Origin: Niveispirillum irakense DSM 11586
GTDB lineage: Bacteria > Pseudomonadota > Alphaproteobacteria > Azospirillales > Azospirillaceae
Direction: 5' to 3'
Assembly (NCBI RefSeq): GCF_000429645.1
Contig: NZ_AUCG01000006.1
Location: 1 to 64,000 of the forward strand
Length of the DNA stretch: 64,000 nt
Shown: in pieces, positions 25,992 to 34,098 of the stretch
How the letters are laid out: every line of letters begins with the position of its first letter
Position numbering within the stretch: the stretch's first letter is position 1
The notes under the pieces: model-generated
The model's input: only the letters and a program-made list of their open reading frames with translations
What the model was told of the DNA's origin: nothing
Databases searched by the model: none
Program-made: the position numbers and the translations under genes

Positions 25992-28540
25992 GCGCCAAAC
26001 TCCCGGGCCAGGGTACGAACATCGGCCGCCGTGGCGCAGGTCAGTGCGGCAGCGGCATGGGCCTTGGCCTGATCCAGCGTCAGGCTGGACACAAGCGCCT
26101 TGATTTCAGGAACGATGGCAGGCGTAGCCGACAATTCCGCCACGCCCAACCCCACCAGGATAGGCACGGCCAACGGGTCCGAGGCCAGGCTGCCGCACAC
26201 ACCCGTCCATTTGCCATGGCGCGCCGCGCCCTGGCAGGTCTGCGCAATCAGGCGCAGCACCGACGGGTGCAGACCGTCGATGGAGCCGGCCACGGCAGCA
26301 TTGCCGCGATCCATGGCGAGGGAATATTGCGTCAGGTCATTGGTGCCAATGGACAGGAAATCGGCCTCTGCCGCCAGCAGGTCGGCTGTCACCGCCGCCG
26401 CCGGGGTTTCCACCATCACGCCCAGTTCCACCTTCTCGGTGATGCCCATCTCCGCCCGGACGCGGTCCAGCACGGCGCGCACACGCCGCAACTCGTCCAC
26501 GCCTGCGATCATCGGCACCATGATGCGGCACTGGCCCACCGGCTGTACCGACAGGATGGCGCGGATCTGATCCTCCAGCATGGAAGGATAGGCGAAGCCG
26601 ACGCGGATGCCGCGCAGGCCCAAAGCCGGGTTCTCCTCCGCTGGGATCGGCAGATAGGGTGCCGGCTTGTCACCGCCAATATCCAGCAGCCGCACGATCA
26701 GCGGCCGGCCTTCCAGGGCGGTGGCAATGGCTTGGTAATCGGCAGCCTGTTCGGCCACGGTCGGCGCCGTTGCCCGTTCCAGGAACAGGAACTCAGTCCG
26801 CAGCAGGCCGCTGCCCTCCGCGCCATTGGCTATCGCCTGCTTGGCATCGGCTTCCGATCCCAGATTGGCGAACACTTCGATCCGGGTGCCGTCGGCGGTA
26901 TGGCAGGGCTTGCCCGCCGCGGCCTTCGCCGCCGCGCGCCGCGCGGCAATCACCGCCAGCTTGTCGCGCGCAGCATTCAGCGTGGCTTCATCCGGGGCGA
27001 CATGCAGGCAGCAGCCGGTCGCATCCAGGATCAGGTCCGTACCGTCACCCACGTGTCGCAGTGCCGGGCCAATAGCGACCAGCGCCGGCAGCCCCATGCT
27101 GGCCGCCAGGATGGCAACATGGGAAGTAGGGCCGCCGCGCTCAACGACAAAGCCGACAACATTTTCCGTATCCAGCGCCATGACCTGCGACGGCAGCAGA
27201 TCTTCCGCCACCAGCACCGTGCCGGGCGGGAAGGTGAGCGGCGCATCCGCAACCCCTTCCAGCACGGCCAGAACCCGGCGCTCCAGATCCAGCATATCAT
27301 CGGCGCGTTCAGCCAGATGGGCATCGCCGGTAGCGCGCAGGGCATCGGCCTGGGGCCTTACCGCCTGCCGCCACGCATGGCCGGCGCTGGCGCCGCCCTT
27401 GATTGCCCGCGCCGCCTGCTCAACCAACCCTTCATCGGCCAGCATGGCGCGGTGGGCGCCGATGATGGCTTTCTGCGGGCCGGTAGCATGGGCGGCTTCC
27501 CCGTCCAGCCGGGTTACCAGGGTGGCAAGGGCTTCGTCCAGCCTTGCCTGTTCCACCGTCGGGCCCTTGCCCTCCGGCGGCACATCGATTTCCGGCAGGC
27601 GGAAGGCACGGGCCTGACCTACCGCCAGACCGGGCGACGCCGTCACGCCAGCCAGCTTGCCGTCCGCCGGAATATGCGTCACGGCGGGCTTTGCAACTGG
27701 GGCAGCAGCAACCGGCTTGGCCTTGGCCGCCGTCGCCGGGTCGGCTTTCTCACCCATGCCGCTTTCGATCAGCGCGACGACGGCACCCAGGGCCGCGTCC
27801 GCATCGGCACCCTGGGCGGTGACAGTGATGCTGTCGCCCAGACGGATTGCCAGCGTCAGCAAGCCCACGGGGCTGCGCGCATTCATCGCCTTGTCACCTT
27901 TGGCGATGGTGACACTGGCGCCATAGGGGGCCAGGGCTTCCTTGATGCGGGCCGCCGGACGGGCGTGGATACCATGCGCCAGCGGGACAATCACGGTGTG
28001 AGAGATGCCCTCCCCGCCCGCCAGCTCCGCAGTCGTAACTGGCGCCTGGGCGGTGAGGATGAAGATATAGTCCCCCGCAGTGACCGGCCCATTTTCCCGC
28101 GTGCGGGTCAGGCTGTAGCCCTGCGTCTCCAGCAGCAAAACGGGGGTGATGACAGCCGGCGCCGCCTGAACGATGGCGTCCAGATCAAACCGGATCAGCA
28201 CATCACCACGCGAGACCCGGTCCCCCTGGGCGACGAGGGGCGTGAAGCCCGTCCCGCCCAAGGCCACCGTATCGATGCCGATATGCATCAGGATTTCCGC
28301 GCCCTCGGCGGCACGGATGGTGACGGCGTGTCCGCTCTCATTCAAGGCGGTGACAACGCCGTCGCAGGGAGCAACAAGTTGCCCGCTCGTGGGGTCGATG
28401 GCCACGCCATCCCCCAGCATGCGGCCAGCGAAAACAGCGTCGGGCACTTCATCGAGAACCGTCAGCCAACCGGTCAGGGGGGCGCCGATGGCGATGGACG
28501 CCCCGGCGATACCGTCGATCATTGTGGTCGGTGGTGTCAT
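25988..28540 (-). CDS. PTS multiphosphoryl protein IIA-HPr-EI (NagF type)
   Basis: About 850 residues combining three phosphotransfer steps for the GlcNAc PTS. The N-terminal IIA-Glc-like domain has the active His in LMHIGIDTV (about residue 86). The HPr domain has its His in GIHARPAAR (about 193) and regulatory-type MNARSPVGLL. The enzyme I part runs from about 290 to the end, with its phospho-His in RGGPTSHVAI (about 474), PEP-binding GLLRTEFLFLER and the C-terminal CGSLASDP. The start is the ATG at 28540; a TTG four codons earlier lies too near the GGAG site. With nagE it makes a self-sufficient phosphorelay independent of general PTS proteins. Confidence 0.93.
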   Translation of the reverse strand: MTPPTTMIDGIAGASIAIGAPLTGWLTVLDEVPDAVFAGRMLGDGVAIDPTSGQLVAPCDGVVTALNESGHAVTIRAAEGAEILMHIGIDTVALGGTGFTPLVAQGDRVSRGDVLIRFDLDAIVQAAPAVITPVLLLETQGYSLTRTRENGPVTAGDYIFILTAQAPVTTAELAGGEGISHTVIVPLAHGIHARPAARIKEALAPYGASVTIAKGDKAMNARSPVGLLTLAIRLGDSITVTAQGADADAALGAVVALIESGMGEKADPATAAKAKPVAAAPVAKPAVTHIPADGKLAGVTASPGLAVGQARAFRLPEIDVPPEGKGPTVEQARLDEALATLVTRLDGEAAHATGPQKAIIGAHRAMLADEGLVEQAARAIKGGASAGHAWRQAVRPQADALRATGDAHLAERADDMLDLERRVLAVLEGVADAPLTFPPGTVLVAEDLLPSQVMALDTENVVGFVVERGGPTSHVAILAASMGLPALVAIGPALRHVGDGTDLILDATGCCLHVAPDEATLNAARDKLAVIAARRAAAKAAAGKPCHTADGTRIEVFANLGSEADAKQAIANGAEGSGLLRTEFLFLERATAPTVAEQAADYQAIATALEGRPLIVRLLDIGGDKPAPYLPIPAEENPALGLRGIRVGFAYPSMLEDQIRAILSVQPVGQCRIMVPMIAGVDELRRVRAVLDRVRAEMGITEKVELGVMVETPAAAVTADLLAAEADFLSIGTNDLTQYSLAMDRGNAAVAGSIDGLHPSVLRLIAQTCQGAARHGKWTGVCGSLASDPLAVPILVGLGVAELSATPAIVPEIKALVSSLTLDQAKAHAAAALTCATAADVRTLAREFGA

Positions 28541-28566
28541 GCTCAGGGCCAAAACTCCGGTTGGCG

Positions 28567-29712
28567 TCAGGCGATGCGGGTGCCGGCGATCCAGGTCCCC
28601 GCAGGATGGAAATCAGCCGTCAGGCGAACCCAATCGGCGGCAAGACCGGGCGACAGCGTCCCCCGCTGATGCGAAAGCCCAAGGAAGGCCGCCGGCGCTG
28701 ATGATGCCATGATGGCAGCCTCTGCGGGCGACCGGCCCAGACGGTTGATGGTATTGCGGAAAGCAGCCGTCATGTCGATGGCGGCACCAGCCAGCGTACC
28801 ATCCTCACCGACGCAGCGGCCATCCCGTACCAGGATACGGCGGCCATGCAGGTCAAATTCCGTCACATCCACGCCAACGCAGGACATCGCATCGGTAACC
28901 AGCATGAAACGGTCAAGCGGTCGCGCCCGCAACGCGATGCGGAATGCGGCATCATGGGCATGGAAACCATCGACAATCAGCCCGCAATAGGCAGTCTGAT
29001 TATCCAGCGACGCCCCGACAACACCGGGCGAACGATGCACCAGGGGCGACATGGCATTATAGAGATGCGTCACCCCCGTCATGCCGGCGGCGAAAGCAGC
29101 GGTCGCTGTATCATAATCAGCATCGCTGTGGCCGATCGCCAGGATGACCCCCAGCTCGCGCAGCCGGGCGATGTCATCCAGCGGCACCAGTTCCGGGGCC
29201 AGCGTCAACATTACCTTGCCGCGACGGGGCTTCTCAAACAAGGCCAGCATTTCCGGGTCCAGGCGGCGGAACTTGCCCGCATCATGGATACCCTTGCGCG
29301 TCACGCTGATGATCGGCCCTTCGACATGCACCCCCAGGAACCCGGGCACACCAGCGGAAAACGCTTCATCTGCCGCGTCCAGCGCCCGGCCAATCACCGC
29401 CGGCACATCGCTGATCAATGTCGCCATGAAGCCGGTGGTGCCATATCGGGCATGGGCGCGGCCGATGGTGGCAATACCCTCCACCGTTGGCTCATCATTG
29501 AACAACACGCCGCCGCCGCCATTGACCTGCGTGTCGATAAAACCAGGGACCAGCCAACCCCCCTCCAGATCGACCGTTTCAGCAGCGGTGGCATCGGCGA
29601 CGGAGAGCGGTGCGACAGACGCGATATGCCCGTCGGCCACCGCAATCGCGGCACCATCCAGAATGCCGGCCGGTGTCACCACCCGGCCATTGACAAAGCG
29701 GAACCCGGTCAT
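28567..29712 (-). CDS. nagA: N-acetylglucosamine-6-phosphate deacetylase
   Basis: A 381-residue amidohydrolase that removes the acetyl group from GlcNAc-6-P to give glucosamine-6-P. Metal-site and substrate motifs are in order: PGFIDTQVNGGGG (about 54-66), VHVEGPIIS (Glu ligand), GHSDADYD, THLYNAMSPLVHRSPG and VTDAMSCVG with the catalytic Asp. Length is normal. Its start overlaps the stop of the SIS deaminase (29709-29712), and the PTS fusion gene starts 27 bases downstream, so the four nag genes are one operon read leftwards. Confidence 0.95.
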   Translation of the reverse strand: MTGFRFVNGRVVTPAGILDGAAIAVADGHIASVAPLSVADATAAETVDLEGGWLVPGFIDTQVNGGGGVLFNDEPTVEGIATIGRAHARYGTTGFMATLISDVPAVIGRALDAADEAFSAGVPGFLGVHVEGPIISVTRKGIHDAGKFRRLDPEMLALFEKPRRGKVMLTLAPELVPLDDIARLRELGVILAIGHSDADYDTATAAFAAGMTGVTHLYNAMSPLVHRSPGVVGASLDNQTAYCGLIVDGFHAHDAAFRIALRARPLDRFMLVTDAMSCVGVDVTEFDLHGRRILVRDGRCVGEDGTLAGAAIDMTAAFRNTINRLGRSPAEAAIMASSAPAAFLGLSHQRGTLSPGLAADWVRLTADFHPAGTWIAGTRIA

Positions 29713-30773
29713 CGCGTTTCGGTCACCTTGGAGAGGAAGAGGGGACGATCCGGATCATGCCCACGCGCCAGGGACAGGGCATTGGCCATCTGATAGAAGC
29801 TCTGGATCATCAGGATCGGCTCAATCACCGGGTGCGCGGCCAGGGCCGGCAGACCGGAACCACCGTCGGCCTTCGCGTCGGCCAGGCACACATTGGCGCC
29901 GCGCTCGGCAAAAAGCGATGCCGCCTCACGCACGCCGTTGCCGGCAGCGTCAGAACCGGCAAAAGCCAGAACGGGAAAACCGTCGCGCACAATGGCCATC
30001 GGACCATGGCGAACTTCAGCGGCGCTGAATGCTTCCGCGTGCAGGCCGCAGGTTTCCTTGAACTTCAAGGCCGCTTCCTGGGCGATGGCAAAGCTGTAGC
30101 CACGACCGATGGTGAACAGGTTGCGCGCATCGCGCAGAGCGGCGACAGCAGCAGACCAATCCAGACCATTGGCACGCTCCAGCAGCGCAGGCAGAGCCTG
30201 CACGGCGTCACGCATGCCATCATCATCCGCCCATTCCGCCACCAGGGCCGCAAGCCCAGCCAGGGAAACGATGTAGGATTTTGTTGCCGCAACCGACTTT
30301 TCCGGCCCGGCCTTCAAACCGATGCAGGTATCCGCCAACGCGGCCAGGGGCGAGCTTTCGTCATTGACGAAGGCAACCACGCGGGCACCGGCCTTTTTAT
30401 AAGCCTCCGCCGTTGCCAGCAGATCCGGACTGCGACCACTTTGCGAAATGGCAATGCAAAGCGCGCCCGCCGCCACAACCGGCGCGTCAAAAACCGAAAC
30501 CACAGAGGGTGCCGCGGAAGCCACAGGCACACCCACCCGCGTTTCGATCAGGTATTTGCCATAGGTCGCGGCATGATCGGAAGAACCACGGGCCACCGTT
30601 ACGACCAGCGACGGCGGCGCCGACCGCAAGGACACACCCAAGGCACGGAGTGCGTCGCCATTACCTTCCAGCAGGCGCCGAACAGCCACACCCGCTTCCG
30701 CCGCCTCTGACGACATCAGCGTGGTACCTTGCCCCCCGGCCACGTTCTTCTGATCAGCGACCACCATCATCAT
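29709..30773 (-). CDS. SIS-type glucosamine-6-phosphate deaminase (NagB-II)
   Basis: A 354-residue protein with two SIS domains (about 45-170 and 200-330), similar to the isomerase half of GlmS but without a glutaminase domain. Such NagB-II enzymes convert glucosamine-6-P to fructose-6-P and ammonia, which completes GlcNAc catabolism. Typical blocks are TVARGSSDHAATYGKYLIE, SQSGRSPDLL, AATKSYIVSL and EVRHGPMAIV. The start is uncertain among the clustered ATGs at 30773 and a downstream ATG (TTLMSSEAAEAG) preceded by AAGG. It is the first of four overlapping nag genes, with a TTGGTATT motif about 42 bases upstream. Confidence 0.88.
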   Translation of the reverse strand: MMMVVADQKNVAGGQGTTLMSSEAAEAGVAVRRLLEGNGDALRALGVSLRSAPPSLVVTVARGSSDHAATYGKYLIETRVGVPVASAAPSVVSVFDAPVVAAGALCIAISQSGRSPDLLATAEAYKKAGARVVAFVNDESSPLAALADTCIGLKAGPEKSVAATKSYIVSLAGLAALVAEWADDDGMRDAVQALPALLERANGLDWSAAVAALRDARNLFTIGRGYSFAIAQEAALKFKETCGLHAEAFSAAEVRHGPMAIVRDGFPVLAFAGSDAAGNGVREAASLFAERGANVCLADAKADGGSGLPALAAHPVIEPILMIQSFYQMANALSLARGHDPDRPLFLSKVTETR

Positions 30774-30814
30774 CCATTGCTATGTATCCCGTTGCGACCA
30801 TAATAAGTCACATA

Positions 30815-30822
30815 TTGGTATT
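30815..30822 (+). promoter_or_regulatory. TTGGTATT motif, candidate GlcNAc-regulon operator (site 1)
   Basis: TTGGTATT in an AT-rich spacer just upstream of the nagB-II start. The same 8-mer occurs upstream of the CutC/PNGase A genes and of the TonB receptor. GGTAT-type half-sites are common in HutC-group GntR operators, which include GlcNAc regulators. The link is an inference. Confidence 0.35.
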
Positions 30823-30846
30823 GTTCAAGGTTCTATATACGTCTTA

Positions 30847-31578
30847 TCAGACGGGCAATAGAGAGCGAAGCTGGGCGACTTTTTCCGCATTGGTTCGCAG
30901 GCGCGGACCATTCTGGAAGCCGAAACGGCGCTCCGCGTCCCCTGCCGCCTCCAGCGGCGCCCTGCATGATGCATGGATTTCCCGGACGCCCGCCGCCAGC
31001 AAAGCCGGCACAGAGGCCGCGTCAACGCCACCGCCCGCCAGAATGATGATGCGGCCATCGGCCTGCCGCACCAACTTACCCAGCGTCTCTACCCCATCAA
31101 TCGCACGCGGCTGACAGCCGGAGGTGAGAATCCGATCAAACCCGAGGGTAATGGCCTGCTCCATCGCCGCCAAGGGATCGGCGCAGAGATCGAAGGCGCG
31201 GTGAAGGGTCAGGGACAGGGTACGCCCGCGCTTCTCACCTTCCTGGCGTGCATGGGCAACCCATTGCTGCAAAAGGCTTACATCCAGCCCGCCAGCATCA
31301 TTGCTGGCACCAATCACCACACCCGCCAGACCAGCTTCCGCCGCATCTGTAATGTCCTGTGCTATCAGCGCCGCCTCCTGTGTATCGTACCGGAAATCCC
31401 CATCACGCGGCCGGGCCAGCATAAGGGTCGGGATCGGCGCGGCGGCTGCCAGACGGATCAGGGAAGCCGATGGCGTGAGCCCCCCCACAGAGAGCCCGGC
31501 ACACAGCTCCATCCGGTCACCGCCACCCTGAACAGCCGCGGCGATCCCCGCCCCCTCTTCCACACAAACTTCAAGCAT
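30847..31578 (-). CDS. cutC: CutC/PF03932 family TIM-barrel protein
   Basis: A 243-residue TIM-barrel protein of the CutC family. It has the typical opening LEVCVEEGAGIAAAVQGGGDRMELCAGL split across strands 1 and 2, LARPRDGDFRY, GAS..AGGLD, LTLHRAFDLCADP, RILTSGC and IILAGGGVDAAS. The old copper-tolerance role of CutC has not held up in E. coli, and no firm biochemical function is established. Here the gene sits directly upstream of, and on the same strand as, the nag operon, with a gap of about 73 bases, and a TTGGTATT-type site lies just before its start. That suggests a role in amino-sugar or glycan metabolism. The ATG at 31578 is preferred over a GTG two codons upstream. Confidence 0.85.
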   Translation of the reverse strand: MLEVCVEEGAGIAAAVQGGGDRMELCAGLSVGGLTPSASLIRLAAAAPIPTLMLARPRDGDFRYDTQEAALIAQDITDAAEAGLAGVVIGASNDAGGLDVSLLQQWVAHARQEGEKRGRTLSLTLHRAFDLCADPLAAMEQAITLGFDRILTSGCQPRAIDGVETLGKLVRQADGRIIILAGGGVDAASVPALLAAGVREIHASCRAPLEAAGDAERRFGFQNGPRLRTNAEKVAQLRSLLPV

Positions 31579-31590
31579 GATCACACCATT

Positions 31591-31598
31591 AATACCAA
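31591..31598 (-). promoter_or_regulatory. TTGGTATT motif, candidate GlcNAc-regulon operator (site 2)
   Basis: AATACCAA on the plus strand (TTGGTATT on the minus) lies 12 bases before the CutC start, in the divergent region shared with the PNGase A gene. Flanking ACCATT copies at 31585 and 31605 give a direct-repeat look. It would be well placed to repress either gene. Confidence 0.35.
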
Positions 31599-31830
31599 TA
31601 TATAACCATTTAGCAATTCATAGCCGGGCATTCGGCTGATGCCGGGAATTTCGCGCTGCCAAGGCCAGGAATTTTCTAAGGCGTTAAGCCAAAGATAAAT
31701 CCAATTTATGCTTTTGAGAAATCCTTATTGAACAAATCTGTCACTTATTTCATGGTCATGATAGCGCAAACAGACAAGAACAAATCCGCGCACGCCACCT
31801 CCCTCCTATGGTTCCTGCTCAGGGACGTAC

Positions 31831-33498
31831 ATGATGAAAAAATGCTTATGGCCTGCCCTCTTCGTAGCGGCATTGGCAAGCCCTGTCGCCGCGGCGGAGT
31901 ATATCGCCCCGCCGCTGCCCGCCGTGGGGACGAACACGATGGCGGATATAGAGTTGCTGGTACCGCGCCCGGCAACAGAGCCCTGTATCGTCGAGCTGTT
32001 TCCCAAAAGGGAATTTGTCGGTGACCAGCCTGTTCCCTTCGATTATGCCCCACCAAAAAACTGCAAAGGCCCCTGGGCCAAAGTCGTGATTGAGGCGGAT
32101 TATGCCGTCTCCGCCGGCCGACAGTTTGACCGCACCGCTATCATCGATATTGGCGGGGTCAATGTCTATTTCGGCACCACCATGGAGCCCCGCAAGGATA
32201 TCGCCCCGGAATGGCATGTCGAGCGTGACATTACCGACTATCAGGCTCACCTGCTGCAAAAGCATAAAGGGGCGACGCTGCTGGTCAATTACGTTGATGA
32301 TACCTATACCGGGCATCTGACCGGCAAAGCCCGTATTCTATTTTATCCGGCAAGCAAAGACGTTGCGATCGCAACCACCGCCCCCTTCGTCAAGCCGCTC
32401 TCCGATGCGCCGGTCCGTCTCGATTCGGATAACCCGAAGCTGGTTTCCTCCGTCCGTTTCCCCGCCAATCTGGAAAAGCTCTATCTGGATCTTCTGGCCG
32501 AACCGCAAGGGGCCGACGAATTCTGGTATGCTTGCGTTGAGGATCGTTTTGCCGGTGATGGCAAAGGCAATTGCGGTGGCGGCGCGTGGCGCGAAGTCGA
32601 TGTCTGGATCGATGGCGCGCGTGCCGGGACGGCCCCCCTTTATCCCTGGATTTATACCGGCGGTATCAATCCTTATATGTGGTTCCCGACACCCGGTATT
32701 CAGACCCTGAATTTCGAGCCGACGCGGCTGGACCTGACCCCGTTTGCCGGTTTACTGACCGATGGCAAACCGCATGAGATCGCCGTGACGATCCATGGTC
32801 TGCGCAAGTACTTCCTGGTGACGGGTACCCTGATGGGCTGGCAGGACGCGGGCGCAAAAAGGGTAACGGGCGCCGTGATCAGCAACACTCTCGGGGAACC
32901 GACGGTAACCGTCGATTCCCAGCGCCTGCGCCCTGGGGCTGACGGCGATTTAAACGGAGACAGCCTGACAAACCAATCCCGAACCTATGAAATTGCGGGA
33001 TATGTCGATACTTCGCACGGACGGGTGGAAACACGGGTCCGCAGCGGCGTGCGCTTTATGAACCGGCAGGATTTTGTCAGCAGTGCAGAGGGCGACATCT
33101 GGCGTGTCGATCAGGTTACCTTGATCGATAACCAAACGCAGACCATAGACCAGCGTGGCTCTACAGTGAGCCAGTTCCAGGCTCGATATCCATTGACCAT
33201 CGATATGAAGGTCAATGGTGATGAAACCAACCGGACACAGAATTTACGACTGGCTCAGGGGCTGTGGTCTTACAAGTCCAGCACCGATCCATCCGGCCAG
33301 CGACGCTGGCAGGAGACAAATTATGTCGTGCAGCCGAGCCTCCGCGCTGAACTCGACCCTAAATCCCGACGGTCGCGTAAAGTCGAAGGAAGCTCGTTTA
33401 TTCGGCTTCATATAAAAGACAGCGAAGATGGATGCTATGATCGTATGATCAATATCAAAGACAATTCTGTCGCATCCGCATCCGATAACTGTCCATGA
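31831..33498 (+). CDS. Secreted PNGase A-type peptide:N-glycanase
   Basis: A 555-residue exported protein of the peptide-N4-(N-acetyl-beta-glucosaminyl)asparagine amidase A family, which cleaves N-glycans from glycoproteins. Residues 1-22 are a signal peptide (MMKK, hydrophobic core, PVAAA). The family fingerprint is clear: RTAIIDIGGVNVYFGTT.EP (about 101-120), WHVERDITDY, then FWYACVEDRF, GGGAWREVDVWIDG (about 251-264), PWIYTGGINPYMWFP, LDLTPFAGLL.DGKPHEI and the LVTGTLMGWQD strand. The AGGGA ribosome site is 5 bases before the ATG. It stands alone on the plus strand, divergent from the CutC/nag genes, and is followed by a terminator. Few bacterial members are characterised, so specificity is inferred. 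Confidence 0.85.
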   Translation: MMKKCLWPALFVAALASPVAAAEYIAPPLPAVGTNTMADIELLVPRPATEPCIVELFPKREFVGDQPVPFDYAPPKNCKGPWAKVVIEADYAVSAGRQFDRTAIIDIGGVNVYFGTTMEPRKDIAPEWHVERDITDYQAHLLQKHKGATLLVNYVDDTYTGHLTGKARILFYPASKDVAIATTAPFVKPLSDAPVRLDSDNPKLVSSVRFPANLEKLYLDLLAEPQGADEFWYACVEDRFAGDGKGNCGGGAWREVDVWIDGARAGTAPLYPWIYTGGINPYMWFPTPGIQTLNFEPTRLDLTPFAGLLTDGKPHEIAVTIHGLRKYFLVTGTLMGWQDAGAKRVTGAVISNTLGEPTVTVDSQRLRPGADGDLNGDSLTNQSRTYEIAGYVDTSHGRVETRVRSGVRFMNRQDFVSSAEGDIWRVDQVTLIDNQTQTIDQRGSTVSQFQARYPLTIDMKVNGDETNRTQNLRLAQGLWSYKSSTDPSGQRRWQETNYVVQPSLRAELDPKSRRSRKVEGSSFIRLHIKDSEDGCYDRMINIKDNSVASASDNCP

Positions 33499-33510
33499 TA
33501 TGGGGAACGA

Positions 33511-33538
33511 CCTCTCATTTCTCTGGAATGAGAGGTTT
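33511..33538 (+). terminator. Terminator after the PNGase A gene
   Basis: A 9-bp stem (CCTCTCATT pairing with AATGAGAGG) with a 7-base loop and a short TTT run, starting 13 bases past the stop codon. Confidence 0.6.
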
Positions 33539-34098
33539 ACAGGCTACAGGCGTGCCTTGTTTGAAAAATAATTCGGCATGGCATGCCGTGGTCTGGCCGA
33601 TAACGCGTCAGCACGCATAAAAGTCACTGTCATCTCATCTAATGAAAAAAGTTCCGAATTTTAAAATAAAGGCGGAAATTACGACTTTACTTACACCATT
33701 CTCTTTCACGGATAGAGAGATTTCTTCTATAAATTGGATTTATAGATATTTATTATAAGTTCATTTTGGTTATGTTATTTCACAAATTTGATATTACAGG
33801 GCTTAATTTGGTATTGAATTGATCCGATTGGCATGTCAGCTTTGTGTTCGGTATGTGACAGTTCGCTTTGCGCATATCCGATTTAGGGGGCAGGCACCAA
33901 GAAAATTGGGAAAAGGGGCATAGCCTGAAAAAGGAGGTCTTTTCTTTCAGGCGCTCAGTCAATCAAATTAAAAATATTCGTATACTGACCAACGATAATA
34001 ATTTGGCGCTTTAATCAAGTACAAAGCACATGGGTTCATTATCGGAGCCATATGCACGCAAGCGTCTCTGAACTGGGGTTAGTAAACAGGGGGAGTTA
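33539..34098 (+). other. AT-rich leader region of the TonB receptor gene
   Basis: About 560 bases without a supportable gene. Composition is much more AT-rich than the neighbours, especially at 33640-33780. It contains the third TTGGTATT copy (33808-33815) and ends in a strong GGGGGAG ribosome site before the receptor ATG. No RNA family was recognised. A long untranslated leader or multi-operator promoter is plausible. Confidence 0.5.
33808..33815 (+). promoter_or_regulatory. TTGGTATT motif, candidate GlcNAc-regulon operator (site 3)
   Basis: Third exact TTGGTATT, about 285 bases before the TonB receptor start, in AT-rich DNA. The shared sequence with sites 1 and 2 is ATT-rich around a GGTAT core. 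The large distance to the start codon makes a direct operator role less certain here. Confidence 0.3.

Noticed and set aside
25847-28669. 940-codon plus-strand open frame opposite the PTS fusion gene
   Set aside because: Very long but fully antisense to IIA-HPr-EI, whose active-site motifs are unambiguous; no recognisable domain in the antisense frame.
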